Source of the DNA: Holophaga sp.
GTDB taxonomy: Bacteria; Acidobacteriota; Holophagae; Holophagales; Holophagaceae
Length of the DNA stretch: 64,000 nucleotides
Reading direction: 5' to 3'
Assembly: GCA_016715205.1 (NCBI GenBank)
Contig: JADKBC010000009.1
Coordinates: forward strand, 113,468-177,467
Both the position numbers and the translations under genes were made by a program. Under the pieces are notes generated by a model. The model did not search any database. It saw only the letters and a list, made by a program, of their open reading frames with translations, and was not told where the DNA came from. Shown piece after piece: positions 1 to 8,819 of the stretch (position 1 is the stretch's first letter; each line of letters opens with the position of its first letter).

Positions 1-1
1 T

Positions 2-1414
2 CCCATGGGCTGGGCCCTGGCCTTCAACACGGCCTCGAGCTTTGTCAGCAATACCAATTGGCAGGCCTATAGCGGGGAGGTGGTCCTGGGCCATCTCGCA
101 CAATCCCTGGGCCTCACGGTGCAGAATTTTCTCTCCGCCGCCACCGGGCTCACTGTCATGGCGGCCCTGGCCCGGGGCATTCGGCGCCGCAAGGCTACCA
201 ATCTCGGCAGTTTCTGGGTGGACCTTGTTCGCCTTACCCTCTATGTGCTGGTCCCGCTGTCCATGGCTTTTGGGCTTTTCCTGGTCAGTCAGGGTGTGGT
301 GCAAACCTGGCTGCCCTCGGTGAAAGCCCTATGGCTATCCGCTCCGAGCGGCGCCCCTGCGGAGCAAACCATCGCCCTCGGCCCTGCAGCCTCCCAGATC
401 GCCATCAAGATGCTGGGCACCAATGGCGGCGGCTTCTTCGGTGCCAATGGTGCACACCCCTTCGAGAATCCAACCCCCCTGTCCAACGTGGTTCAGATCA
501 TTGCCATTCTGTTGATTCCGGCTGCCTGTTGCTTCGCGTTCGGCAAAATGGTGCGGGATCGGCGTCAGGGTTGGGCGCTCTTTGTGGCCATGGGGCTGCT
601 GTTGGCCCTTGCCACCGGGTTGGCGGGATGGGCGGAGCATCGGCCTGTCCCCGCGCTTCAGCAGGCAGGCATTGTCCACACAGCGGGCAGCCTGGAAGGC
701 AAAGAATTACGCAATGGCTTGGACACCTCTCTGCTCTGGTCGACCGCCACCACCGCCGCCAGCAGCGGCAGCGTGAATGCCCAGCACGACGCCATGTCGC
801 CTCTGGCAGGGCTATCCCAAATGGTGCTCATGCAGATCGGCGAAGTGGCCTTCGGCGGCGTTGGCTCGGGCCTGTACGGGATGTTGATCTTTGTCTTCAT
901 TGGCGTGTTCGTATCGGGCCTCATGGTGGGGCGTACGCCGGAATACTTGGGGAAGAAGGTGGAAGTCTTCGAGATGAAAATGGCGGCCCTGGTGGTGTTG
1001 ATCCCCTCGATGTTCATTCTCGTTGGCACCGCACTGACGGTGCTGCATCCACAGGTGAGCACGTGGGTATCCAATCCTGGCCCCCATGCCTTCAGTCAGA
1101 TTCTCTACACCTGGACCAGTGCTTCGGCCAACAACGGCAGCGCCTTTGCAGGCATGAACGTGAATACGCCCTTTCTGAACATCGGCCTGGGCGTGGCCAT
1201 GCTGGCCTGCCGTTTTGCTCCCATCGCTGCGGTGCTGGCCATCGCCGGCTCCCTGGGCAGCAAGAAACGCACCCCTCCAGGCCCCGGCACCCTTCCCACC
1301 CATGGACCGCTTTTCATTGGTGTGCTGGTGTCCATCGTGCTCCTGGTGGGCGCGCTGACCTTCCTGCCTGCCCTGGCCCTGGGCCCCGTGGCCGAACACT
1401 TCGCCGCGCATTGA
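2..1414 (+). CDS. kdpA: Potassium-transporting ATPase subunit A, 5' end missing
   Basis: KdpA is the K+-selective channel-like subunit of the KdpFABC high-affinity potassium pump in the inner membrane. The visible 470 or so residues begin in the conserved block AFNTASSFVSNTNWQAYSGE, and the frame stays open to the left edge, so roughly the first 90-110 residues lie outside the window. Selectivity-filter-like segments are visible (GTNGGGFFGANGAHPFENPT and SANNGSAFAG), together with many hydrophobic membrane spans. The stop is 10 nt before kdpB, with a GAGGA ribosome-binding site in that gap, so kdpA and kdpB are clearly one operon. The identification is certain. Only the start and any kdpF upstream cannot be seen. 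Confidence 0.97.
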   Translation, partial: PMGWALAFNTASSFVSNTNWQAYSGEVVLGHLAQSLGLTVQNFLSAATGLTVMAALARGIRRRKATNLGSFWVDLVRLTLYVLVPLSMAFGLFLVSQGVVQTWLPSVKALWLSAPSGAPAEQTIALGPAASQIAIKMLGTNGGGFFGANGAHPFENPTPLSNVVQIIAILLIPAACCFAFGKMVRDRRQGWALFVAMGLLLALATGLAGWAEHRPVPALQQAGIVHTAGSLEGKELRNGLDTSLLWSTATTAASSGSVNAQHDAMSPLAGLSQMVLMQIGEVAFGGVGSGLYGMLIFVFIGVFVSGLMVGRTPEYLGKKVEVFEMKMAALVVLIPSMFILVGTALTVLHPQVSTWVSNPGPHAFSQILYTWTSASANNGSAFAGMNVNTPFLNIGLGVAMLACRFAPIAAVLAIAGSLGSKKRTPPGPGTLPTHGPLFIGVLVSIVLLVGALTFLPALALGPVAEHFAAH

Positions 1415-1424
1415 GGAGCCGACC

Positions 1425-3503
1425 ATGACCGAATCCACCCAGGCAACACCCGTGCGTCTGCTTCGCGGCCTACTTTTTCGGCGAGCCCTGATCGAGTCCT
1501 TTCTCAAGTTGAATCCCCGCCACCAGCTTCGAAACCCCGTGATGTTCGTGGTTTGGGTCTGCAGCGTATTTGTAACCTTGCTTTGGGTTCAATCCCTGAT
1601 TGGTCAGGGCGAAGCGCGCCCCGGCTTCATCTTCCAGATTGCCGTATGGCTTTGGTTCACCCTTTATTTTGCCAACGTGGCCGAGGCCCTGGCAGAGGGC
1701 CGTGGCAAGGCCCAGGCCGATGCGTTGCGGGCCAGCCGCAGGGAAGTCACGGCCATGAAGCTCAAATCCCCCAAGGACCTCCACCATTGGACTCCCGCCA
1801 ACAGCGGCGATTTGCGCGTGGGCGATGTGGTTCTGGTGGAGGCCGGAGACACCATTCCGTTGGATGGCGAAGTGATCGAAGGCATTGCCTCGGTGAACGA
1901 AGCCGCGGTCACGGGCGAGAGTGCCCCGGTGATCCGGGAATCGGGAGGTGATCGCTCTGCGGTTACCGGCGGCACCGAAGTGCTCTCCGACTGGATCGTG
2001 GTGCGGATCAGTTCCAATCCCGGCGACAGTTTTCTCGACCGGATGATCGCCATGGTGGAGGGTGCCAAGCGCCAGAAAACGCCCAACGAAATCGCCCTTG
2101 GAATCGTGCTCGCGGCCCTCACCTTGATCTTCCTGCTGGCGGTGGCCACGCTCCTGCCCTTCAGCCAGTACGCCGTGAAGGTTACTGGACTCGGCGCGCC
2201 GGTCACACTCACGGTGCTGGTGGCGCTGCTGGTCTGCCTCATTCCCACCACCATCGGCGGCCTGCTTTCCGCCATCGGAATCGCGGGCATGGACCGTATG
2301 ATCCGCGCCAACGTCATCGCCACCTCGGGCCGGGCGGTGGAGGCTGCGGGGGATGTGGACGTGCTGCTGCTGGACAAGACCGGCACCATCACCCTGGGCA
2401 ACCGGGAAGCGGTGGCCTTCCTGCCTGCTCCGGGGGTATCTGAACAAAACCTGGCCGAAGTGGCGCAGTTGGCCTCTCTGCCGGATGAAACGCCGGAAGG
2501 GCGAAGCATCGTCGTATTGGCGAAAACGACCTACGGCCTCCGCGAACGGGAGCTAGAAGCCCTCCACATGAGCTTTGTGCCCTTCACCGCCCAAACCCGT
2601 ATGAGCGGCGTGGATCTTGGCGATCGGCAGATCCGCAAGGGCGCTACTGAATCCGTGGCGGCCTGGATTGAGAACCAGGGCGGCCGTTTCCCCGAGGAAG
2701 TCCGCGCCATCGCCGACCGCATCGCGCGGGAGGGTGGCACGCCCTTGGTCGTGGCAGACGGGCCGCTGGCGCTTGGCGTTATCCACCTCAAGGACATTGT
2801 GAAAGGCGGCATTCGTGAACGTTTCGCGGAACTGCGCTGCATGGGCATCAAGACCGTCATGGTGACCGGTGACAACCCACTCACCGCCGCCGCCATCGCC
2901 GCCGAAGCAGGCGTGGATGATTTTCTGGCACAGGCCACCCCCGAACGGAAATTGCGCATGATCCGCGATTACCAGGCGGGTGGTCGCTTGGTGGCCATGA
3001 CCGGCGACGGCACCAATGACGCGCCGGCCCTGGCGCAGGCAGACGTGGCTGTGGCCATGAACACCGGCACCCAGGCCGCCAAGGAGGCGGGCAACATGGT
3101 GGACCTTGATTCCAATCCCACCAAGCTCATCGAAATCGTGCGCATCGGCAAACAGATGCTGATGACCCGCGGTTCGCTGACCACCTTCAGCATCGCCAAC
3201 GATGTGGCCAAGTACTTCGCCATTCTGCCCGCGGCCTTTCTGCTCACCTATCCCCAACTCCGCGCCCTGGATCTCATGCAGCTCCACAGTCCCGAAAGCG
3301 CCGTGCTGGCCGCCGTGATCTTCAACGCCCTCATCATCGTAGCGTTGATTCCCTTGGCGTTGCGGGGTGTGGTGTACCGGGCCCTGCCGGCTGCGGAACT
3401 GCTGCGCCGCAATCTCCTCCTTTACGGCCTCGGGGGCCTGGTTGTGCCCTTCCTGGGCATCAAGGCCATTGATGTGCTGGTCGTCGCCCTGCGCCTGGTT
3501 TGA
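1425..3503 (+). CDS. kdpB: Potassium-transporting P-type ATPase subunit B
   Basis: This is the catalytic P-type ATPase subunit of the Kdp pump: it hydrolyses ATP and is phosphorylated on an aspartate. The 692 aa length matches the family. The actuator motif is visible as TGESAPV, the phosphorylation motif as DKTGTIT (Asp about residue 317), and the hinge motif as GDGTNDAPALAQADVAVAMN. Membrane spans lie at the N terminus, around residues 220-290 and in the last 120 residues. The ATG is preceded by GAGGA in the 10-nt gap after kdpA. It is followed 12 nt later by kdpC. No key residue is missing. Confidence 0.98.
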   Translation: MTESTQATPVRLLRGLLFRRALIESFLKLNPRHQLRNPVMFVVWVCSVFVTLLWVQSLIGQGEARPGFIFQIAVWLWFTLYFANVAEALAEGRGKAQADALRASRREVTAMKLKSPKDLHHWTPANSGDLRVGDVVLVEAGDTIPLDGEVIEGIASVNEAAVTGESAPVIRESGGDRSAVTGGTEVLSDWIVVRISSNPGDSFLDRMIAMVEGAKRQKTPNEIALGIVLAALTLIFLLAVATLLPFSQYAVKVTGLGAPVTLTVLVALLVCLIPTTIGGLLSAIGIAGMDRMIRANVIATSGRAVEAAGDVDVLLLDKTGTITLGNREAVAFLPAPGVSEQNLAEVAQLASLPDETPEGRSIVVLAKTTYGLRERELEALHMSFVPFTAQTRMSGVDLGDRQIRKGATESVAAWIENQGGRFPEEVRAIADRIAREGGTPLVVADGPLALGVIHLKDIVKGGIRERFAELRCMGIKTVMVTGDNPLTAAAIAAEAGVDDFLAQATPERKLRMIRDYQAGGRLVAMTGDGTNDAPALAQADVAVAMNTGTQAAKEAGNMVDLDSNPTKLIEIVRIGKQMLMTRGSLTTFSIANDVAKYFAILPAAFLLTYPQLRALDLMQLHSPESAVLAAVIFNALIIVALIPLALRGVVYRALPAAELLRRNLLLYGLGGLVVPFLGIKAIDVLVVALRLV

Positions 3504-3515
3504 ACGGGAGAATTC

Positions 3516-4082
3516 ATGACATTCCTTCGTCCTCTTTTCGTGTCCTTCGGCGCCCTGACACTGATTACGGGGCTTGCCTACCCGGCTGCATTCACCGCGC
3601 TGGCCAAAATCACCTTCCCCTGGCAGGCCGGGGGAAGCCTCCTGGTCATCGATGGAAAACTGCGTGGCTCCAGCCTGATTGGCCAAGCCACGGAAGATCC
3701 TCACTACTTCTGGGGACGGCCCAGTTCCACGGCACCCTTCCCCACCAATGCCGCCGCCAGTGGTGGATCGACCTTGGCTGCCAGCAATCCAACGCTGGCC
3801 CAGGCTGTCACCGACCGAATGCGGATTCTGAAAGCCGTCGATCCAGACAATTCCGCACCCCTTCCTCAGGATCTGATCACCGCCAGCGCCAGCGGACTGG
3901 ATCCCCATATTTCTCCGGAAAGTGCCCATTGGCAGGTGGCCCGCATTGCCCGCAACCGGGGCCTGACAACCGAGCGGGTAAAGAACCTCGTGGCGCAGCA
4001 TGTTCAACGGAGCCTGTTCGGTCCTCCGCGCGTAAATGTGTTGGAACTGAACCTGGCCCTGGATGCCCAAGCGCATCCGTGA
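3516..4082 (+). CDS. kdpC: Potassium-transporting ATPase subunit C
   Basis: KdpC is the single-span accessory subunit that stabilises the KdpAB complex and helps ATP binding. The 188 aa length is normal. One N-terminal membrane helix (about residues 8-30) is followed by a periplasmic domain carrying the family block GSSLIGQATEDPHYFWGRPS and the later SASGLDPHISPESA. A GGGAG ribosome-binding site sits about 7 nt upstream of the ATG. It closes the kdpABC set. A small membrane ORF begins 4 nt after its stop. Confidence 0.96.
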   Translation: MTFLRPLFVSFGALTLITGLAYPAAFTALAKITFPWQAGGSLLVIDGKLRGSSLIGQATEDPHYFWGRPSSTAPFPTNAAASGGSTLAASNPTLAQAVTDRMRILKAVDPDNSAPLPQDLITASASGLDPHISPESAHWQVARIARNRGLTTERVKNLVAQHVQRSLFGPPRVNVLELNLALDAQAHP

Positions 4083-4086
4083 TCCC

Positions 4087-4269
4087 ATGCAAATGCCCTG
4101 GCTCCCTCCCCTGGCCATCCTGGTTGGATACCTTTCCACCCAAGGCGCCCGGGACTACCGCAAGCACCATGGCTGGTCAAAGCCATCACGCGAGGCGTGG
4201 GTCCTGGTCATTCTGGGATGGCTGCCGCTGATTGCCTGGATCGTGAACAACGTCTGGCCCCAGAATTAG
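4087..4269 (+). CDS. Small hydrophobic protein between kdpC and kdpD
   Basis: This ORF encodes 60 aa from the ATG at 4087. An in-frame ATG at 4063 would add 8 residues but overlap kdpC. It starts 4 nt after the kdpC stop and ends 15 nt before kdpD, so it is tightly embedded in the operon. The protein has a short hydrophobic N-terminal stretch (PWLPPLAILVGYL), a polar basic middle (RDYRKHHGWSKPSRE) and a strong C-terminal membrane helix (AWVLVILGWLPLIAWIV). I do not recognise the family. KdpF, the known small Kdp peptide, is only about 30 aa and normally precedes kdpA, so this is not an ordinary KdpF. A Kdp-associated membrane peptide is inference from position only. Confidence 0.55.
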   Translation: MQMPWLPPLAILVGYLSTQGARDYRKHHGWSKPSREAWVLVILGWLPLIAWIVNNVWPQN

Positions 4270-4284
4270 CTTGGAGTTCGTTCC

Positions 4285-6981
4285 ATGCCCGTGCGCCCCG
4301 ATCCCGAGGAACTTCTGAAACGCGTCCAGGAAGCGGAAACCCGCACGCACCGGGCCCGGTTCAAAGTCTTCTTCGGCGCGGCCCCCGGGGTGGGAAAGAC
4401 CTATTCCATGCTCCAGGAAGCCCAGCGCCGACAGCGTGAGGGAACCGATGTGGTTGTCGGGGTAGTGGAAACCCATCGACGACAAGAGACCCTTTCCTTG
4501 CTTGAGGGATTGGAGCTCCTTCCTCGGAAACCCATCATTTATCGCGGGGTCACCCTGGAGGAATTCGATCTGGAGGCTGCCCTGGTCCGGCACCCGGGCC
4601 TGATCCTGATGGATGAACTTGCCCACACCAACGCACCAGGCTGCCGCCATGCCAAGCGTTGGCAGGATGTGATGGAGCTGTTGGAAGCAGGCATCGATGT
4701 CTACTCCACGGTGAACGTTCAGCATCTGGATAGCCTCAAGGAGGTCGTGGCCCAGATCACGGGCGTGGTGGTGCAGGAGCGCATCCCCGATACGGTGCTG
4801 GAGCGCTGCGATGAACTGGAGCTCGTGGATATTTCCATGGAGGAACTGACCCAGCGCTTGGCCGAGGGCAAGGTTTATGTGCCGGACCAGGCCCGCCATG
4901 CGGTGCAACGTTTTTTCCGCAAAGGCAACCTGCTGGCCCTGCGGGAGCTGGCACTAAGGCGCACCGCTGAACTGGTGGACGCCGATATGCGGCGCTATCG
5001 GGATGCCGAGGGCATCCAGGACACCTGGGCCGCCGGTCAGCGACTGCTGGTGGGAATCACGCCCCGGGCCGCCAGTGAAGCGCTGATCCGGGAAACCCGC
5101 CGCATGGCCGAGTCCCTGAAGGCCTCCTGGATGGCGGTATATGTGGACTTTGGCAAGCCCTTGTCCAACGCGGACCGCGAAAGGCTGGAGGCCCATCTTC
5201 GGCTGGCAGAGCGCTTGGGCGGTGAAGCCATCGCCCTCCCTGGCCATGCCACGCTGTCTGAAGACCTGATTACGATGGCCAGAAGCCGCAATGTCACCCA
5301 GATCCTGATTGGCCGATCCGATGCACCGCGCTGGCTGGACCGCATCCGGGGCAACCTGCTTGCGGACCTATCGGCTCAGGCCGGACAAATTCATGTCCAC
5401 GTCATCCCCACCGACCGCGCTGAAAGCTCCCATCAGTTGCCTCGGCCGGTGCCTTCTGCCTGGCCGGGTTTCGGCACCCTGGGGCTCTGCACCTTTTATG
5501 TGGCGTTGGCCACCGTGGCTTCCCTTTTGGGTTTCCGCAAGATCGAATTGGCCGATATCGTCATGATTTTCACCATCCCCATCCTGGTGGCGGCGGTCCG
5601 TCATGGGCGCAATGCCGCGGTGGCGACGTCGATGTTGGCCGTGTTGGCCTTCGATTTCTTCTTCATCACCCCGCGCTTCACGCTGGCCGTGGGTGATTTC
5701 CGCCATCTTGGCACCTTCGCCATCATGCTGATGCTGGGCTTTGTGATCGGCAATTTGACGGAACGCGTTCGGCAGCAAGCCATCCGCGCACAACTGCGCG
5801 AGCAGCGCACCTTGGCGCTCTATCGGCTGGGCGCCGCCCTGGTTCAGGCTGGAGATCAAACCGAGACCATCGCTTCCGCCGTCCGGGTGGTCGAGGCACA
5901 GTTCCAGACCCGAGTCTCCTTCTACCTGCCCAGCGCTGGGGGCGCCTTGGAGCACGTGGGCGCGAAAGGAACCGCGCGGCCAGATGAAGCCAACCTTGGC
6001 GTTGCTCAGTGGGCTTTCCAGCATGAGGAAGCGGCCGGTCAAGGCACCGGAATTTTGCCCGCCTCCAAGGCTCTGTTCCTGCCGTTGAAGGGCGCTCGGG
6101 GCGCCCTGGGTGTGATGGCACTCCAAAGCGAGGAAGGGCCCCTGTGGCGGGAACCCGATCAGCGGCATCTGGTGGAAAGCTTTGCCAACCAAACCGCACT
6201 GGCACTGGAGCGTGCGGCCCTTTCGGCAGAGGCCCATGCCACAGGCCTCCGCATGGAAAAGGAGGAACTCCGCAACGCCCTGCTTTCCTCTGTTTCCCAT
6301 GACCTACGCACACCCTTGGCGGGCATCATGGGTTCCGCCACCACGCTTCTGGAAGATCCCGGCGTATTGTCAGAGGCCGAACGTTCGGCGCTGCTGGGGG
6401 CCATCCAGGATGAAGCCTTCCGCATGCACCGGCTTGTGAGCAACCTGTTGGACCTGACTCGGCTGGAATCGGGCAACCTCGAACTCCACCGTGAATGGAT
6501 CCCTGCTGAAGAAGTCGTAGGTTCCGCCCTCAGCCATCTGGGGCATCCCGGCGAGGGTCGCACCATCAAGGTGCACATGGATCGGCCGGGCATCCTAATC
6601 CACGGGGATTCCGTGCTCCTGGAGCAGTTGCTGATCAACCTCGTGGAAAACGCACTGAAATTTTCACCGCCGAACGAACCCGTGGCTGTGAAGGTTTACG
6701 GCACCGGAAAGGGCGCCACGTTGATTGTGGAAGACCACGGCGCAGGCATCCCTGAAGGTTTCGAAACGCGCATTTTCGACAAGCTGTTCCGATTGCCTGG
6801 GCAAGCCAAGGGCTCTGGAGCTGGGCTTGGGCTGGCCATCTGCCAGGGCATTACCCTGGCCCACGGCGGGAACATCCAGGTGAACAACCGACCCCACGGG
6901 GGCGCCCAGTTCGTGGTGTCCTTCCCCTATCATGGGGAACCCCCTGCGGACCTCTTAGAGGAAACACCCGGTGAGTGCTGA
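4285..6981 (+). CDS. kdpD: Osmosensitive K+ channel sensor histidine kinase KdpD
   Basis: KdpD is the membrane sensor kinase that phosphorylates KdpE and so controls kdp transcription. Its 898 aa match the E. coli length. Domains in order are: the KdpD domain with Walker A GAAPGVGKT (residues 31-39); a universal-stress-like domain (about 250-370); four membrane spans (about 395-500); a GAF-like region (about 520-645); the HisKA dimerisation helix with phospho-acceptor His about 672 in SSVSHDLRTPL; and the HATPase domain with N, G1 (DHGAGIP) and G2 (GSGAGLGLAI) boxes. A GGAG site precedes the ATG. The 3' end overlaps kdpE by 11 nt, which suggests coupled translation of sensor and regulator. 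Confidence 0.98.
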   Translation: MPVRPDPEELLKRVQEAETRTHRARFKVFFGAAPGVGKTYSMLQEAQRRQREGTDVVVGVVETHRRQETLSLLEGLELLPRKPIIYRGVTLEEFDLEAALVRHPGLILMDELAHTNAPGCRHAKRWQDVMELLEAGIDVYSTVNVQHLDSLKEVVAQITGVVVQERIPDTVLERCDELELVDISMEELTQRLAEGKVYVPDQARHAVQRFFRKGNLLALRELALRRTAELVDADMRRYRDAEGIQDTWAAGQRLLVGITPRAASEALIRETRRMAESLKASWMAVYVDFGKPLSNADRERLEAHLRLAERLGGEAIALPGHATLSEDLITMARSRNVTQILIGRSDAPRWLDRIRGNLLADLSAQAGQIHVHVIPTDRAESSHQLPRPVPSAWPGFGTLGLCTFYVALATVASLLGFRKIELADIVMIFTIPILVAAVRHGRNAAVATSMLAVLAFDFFFITPRFTLAVGDFRHLGTFAIMLMLGFVIGNLTERVRQQAIRAQLREQRTLALYRLGAALVQAGDQTETIASAVRVVEAQFQTRVSFYLPSAGGALEHVGAKGTARPDEANLGVAQWAFQHEEAAGQGTGILPASKALFLPLKGARGALGVMALQSEEGPLWREPDQRHLVESFANQTALALERAALSAEAHATGLRMEKEELRNALLSSVSHDLRTPLAGIMGSATTLLEDPGVLSEAERSALLGAIQDEAFRMHRLVSNLLDLTRLESGNLELHREWIPAEEVVGSALSHLGHPGEGRTIKVHMDRPGILIHGDSVLLEQLLINLVENALKFSPPNEPVAVKVYGTGKGATLIVEDHGAGIPEGFETRIFDKLFRLPGQAKGSGAGLGLAICQGITLAHGGNIQVNNRPHGGAQFVVSFPYHGEPPADLLEETPGEC

Positions 6982-7660
6982 CGAACCCCTGGTTCTGGTC
7001 ATCGACGACGAACCGCAGTTGCTGCGGTTTCTAAATGCCGCCCTGAAATCCCATGGCTACCGGGTATTGACTGCAGACACCGCCGCCGAGGGGGAGCGCC
7101 TGGCGGTATCCCACCGTCCTGATGCGATTCTTTTGGATCTTGGCCTGCCGGATCGGGATGGTCTCGAGGTCGTCGCCAACCTGCGTGCCTGGTGCGAAAT
7201 CCCCATCCTCGTCATCAGCGCGCGGGGCAAGGAAGACGACAAAGTGGAAGCGCTGGAAGCGGGCGCCAATGACTACCTGACGAAACCCTTCGGCACCCGC
7301 GAACTCATCGCCCGCATCGGCGTGGCCCTGCGCAACCGAGTCCAGCCCTTGACCATCAGTCCGATCATCGAATTTGGGGCGATCCGGGTGGATCTGGAAG
7401 GGCGCACCGTAACCCGGCATGGGGAAAAGATCCACCTCACCCCCAACGAGTACAAACTGCTGGCGGCCATGGTGCGCCATCCCGGCAAAATCCTCACCCA
7501 CAACCAATTGCTGAAGGAAGTCTGGGGCGCCGCCAACCTCCAGCAAACCCACTACCTGCGGGTGTACATGAACACGCTGCGCCATAAGCTGGAGGAGGAT
7601 CCCGCCCAGCCGCGGCACTTTCAGACCGAACTGGGCGTGGGGTACCGGCTGGTGGAGTGA
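6971..7660 (+). CDS. kdpE: KDP operon response regulator KdpE
   Basis: This is an OmpR/PhoB-type response regulator that activates kdpABC when phosphorylated by KdpD. It is 229 aa. The receiver domain has the acidic pair in VIDDEPQ, phospho-acceptor Asp56 in ILLDLGLPD and the conserved Lys in DYLTKPFG. The C-terminal winged helix (about 135-225) contains HLTPNEYKLL and LRVYMNTLRHKLE. The start is GTG inside the last codons of kdpD, which gives an 11-nt overlap. All catalytic residues are present, so the pair should be functional. Confidence 0.97.
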   Translation: MSADEPLVLVIDDEPQLLRFLNAALKSHGYRVLTADTAAEGERLAVSHRPDAILLDLGLPDRDGLEVVANLRAWCEIPILVISARGKEDDKVEALEAGANDYLTKPFGTRELIARIGVALRNRVQPLTISPIIEFGAIRVDLEGRTVTRHGEKIHLTPNEYKLLAAMVRHPGKILTHNQLLKEVWGAANLQQTHYLRVYMNTLRHKLEEDPAQPRHFQTELGVGYRLVE

Positions 7661-7698
7661 TAACCAAATCGGTTTGGGCAGAAACCAGTCGAAAAAGT

Positions 7699-7718
7699 CC
7701 ACAGATGAACACTGATGG
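7699..7718. repeat. Degenerate CACAGATG-type short repeat
   Basis: Downstream of kdpE the sequence contains two close copies of CAC(A/T)GATG in direct orientation (7700-7707 and 7710-7717). From memory, short intergenic arrays built on CACAGATGAACACAGATG-like units occur in many bacterial genomes, and this looks like a decayed remnant. The surrounding gap (7661-7807) also has a small inverted repeat, CCAAA at 7664-7668 with TTTGG at 7673-7677. There is no strong terminator. Confidence 0.35.
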
Positions 7719-7807
7719 ACAATTTTTTTCCTCCACTAGCATATTTTTTATGTGTCCGAATTCCGCCGCCCATGGCAACCTGGAGTGCTTGCTCGGAGAA
7801 CCAAGGC

Positions 7808-8812
7808 ATGACCAACCAGACTCTCGATACCGTTCTGCTCTTTTCGCTGCCTGCTTCAGGCAAATCCGAAACGCGCACCTACATGGCCAGCCTCACGCCC
7901 GAGCAGTGCGTGCAGGAGATGGCCATGGGCCCCACGGTGCAGTTGGACGACTATCCCTATGTGCACCTGATGCACCGCATCGACGAAGAAATGGTCGCCC
8001 ACGGCTGGAAGCGCGCCTTCTACCAGGGCCCCACCCGCCCCTTCCAGGATGATTGGACCTGGGCCGTGCTCATCGAACTGCTCAACGAAGACTACGAGTG
8101 CCTCGTCAACCGTCGCACCTCCAATCCCACCAGCGCCGGCCAGGCCATCATGGATCGCCTGGATAACGCCCGGGCGAAGGTGGGCCTCAGTGAACCCATG
8201 GCCGAAATCCCCTATGGCATCCGCGCCAAGGTGGCCAAAGCCATTGAAGCCGAAGCCCGCCATGAACTCGACGTGCTGAACGCCACCTGCAGTCAGGATC
8301 GCACCGGCAAGACCATCGTCATCGAATGCGCGCGCGGTGGACCCAACGGCAGCGCCTTTCCCATCTGCCCGCCCCACGGCTATTGGAGCGCCTTCCAACA
8401 GCTCAGCACCCAGATTCTCGAACGCGCCAGCATCCTCTATGTGTGGGTAGACCCTGCCGAAAGTCGCCGCAAGAATATCGAGCGTGGCCTCCCCAACGCC
8501 CAGGGCAGCATCCTGAACCACAGCGTGCCCATGGAAGTGATGCTCGCCCACTACGGCACCGACGACATGGCATGGCTTATCGAACAGTCCGACAAGCCAG
8601 ACACGGTCAAGGTCGAGCGCATCGTGGAAGTCGGCGATAAATACGAAACCAAGACCTACTACCTTCCCGCCGCCCGCTTCGATAACCGCAAAGACAAAAC
8701 CAGCTTCGTCCGCAAACCCAGGGACCAGTGGCAGCCCGAGGAAATCAAGGCGCTGCACGATGGCTTGGCAGGGGCGTTGCAGACGGTTCGAACGGTACGG
8801 AACGGGCTGTAG
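7808..8812 (+). CDS. P-loop NTPase/kinase-like protein of unknown function
   Basis: The protein is 334 aa from the ATG at 7808, which has a GGAG site about 8 nt upstream. A longer in-frame ATG at 7715 lacks one and adds a low-complexity leader. The N terminus reads VLLFSLPASGKSETR, a Walker-A-like loop of the nucleotide-kinase type. It is followed by the acidic LDDYPYVHLMHRID and, mid-protein, by a beta strand IVIECARGG that could be a Walker-B or lid region. No membrane helix is seen. I recognise it only as a conserved P-loop protein, and I do not know its substrate. The next gene starts 7 nt downstream. Confidence 0.8.
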   Translation: MTNQTLDTVLLFSLPASGKSETRTYMASLTPEQCVQEMAMGPTVQLDDYPYVHLMHRIDEEMVAHGWKRAFYQGPTRPFQDDWTWAVLIELLNEDYECLVNRRTSNPTSAGQAIMDRLDNARAKVGLSEPMAEIPYGIRAKVAKAIEAEARHELDVLNATCSQDRTGKTIVIECARGGPNGSAFPICPPHGYWSAFQQLSTQILERASILYVWVDPAESRRKNIERGLPNAQGSILNHSVPMEVMLAHYGTDDMAWLIEQSDKPDTVKVERIVEVGDKYETKTYYLPAARFDNRKDKTSFVRKPRDQWQPEEIKALHDGLAGALQTVRTVRNGL

Positions 8813-8819
8813 ACCTGCC

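Noticed and set aside
2553..4139. 528-codon open frame antisense to kdpB-kdpC
   Set aside because: It lies wholly opposite well-supported kdp genes and its composition is typical of a shadow frame.
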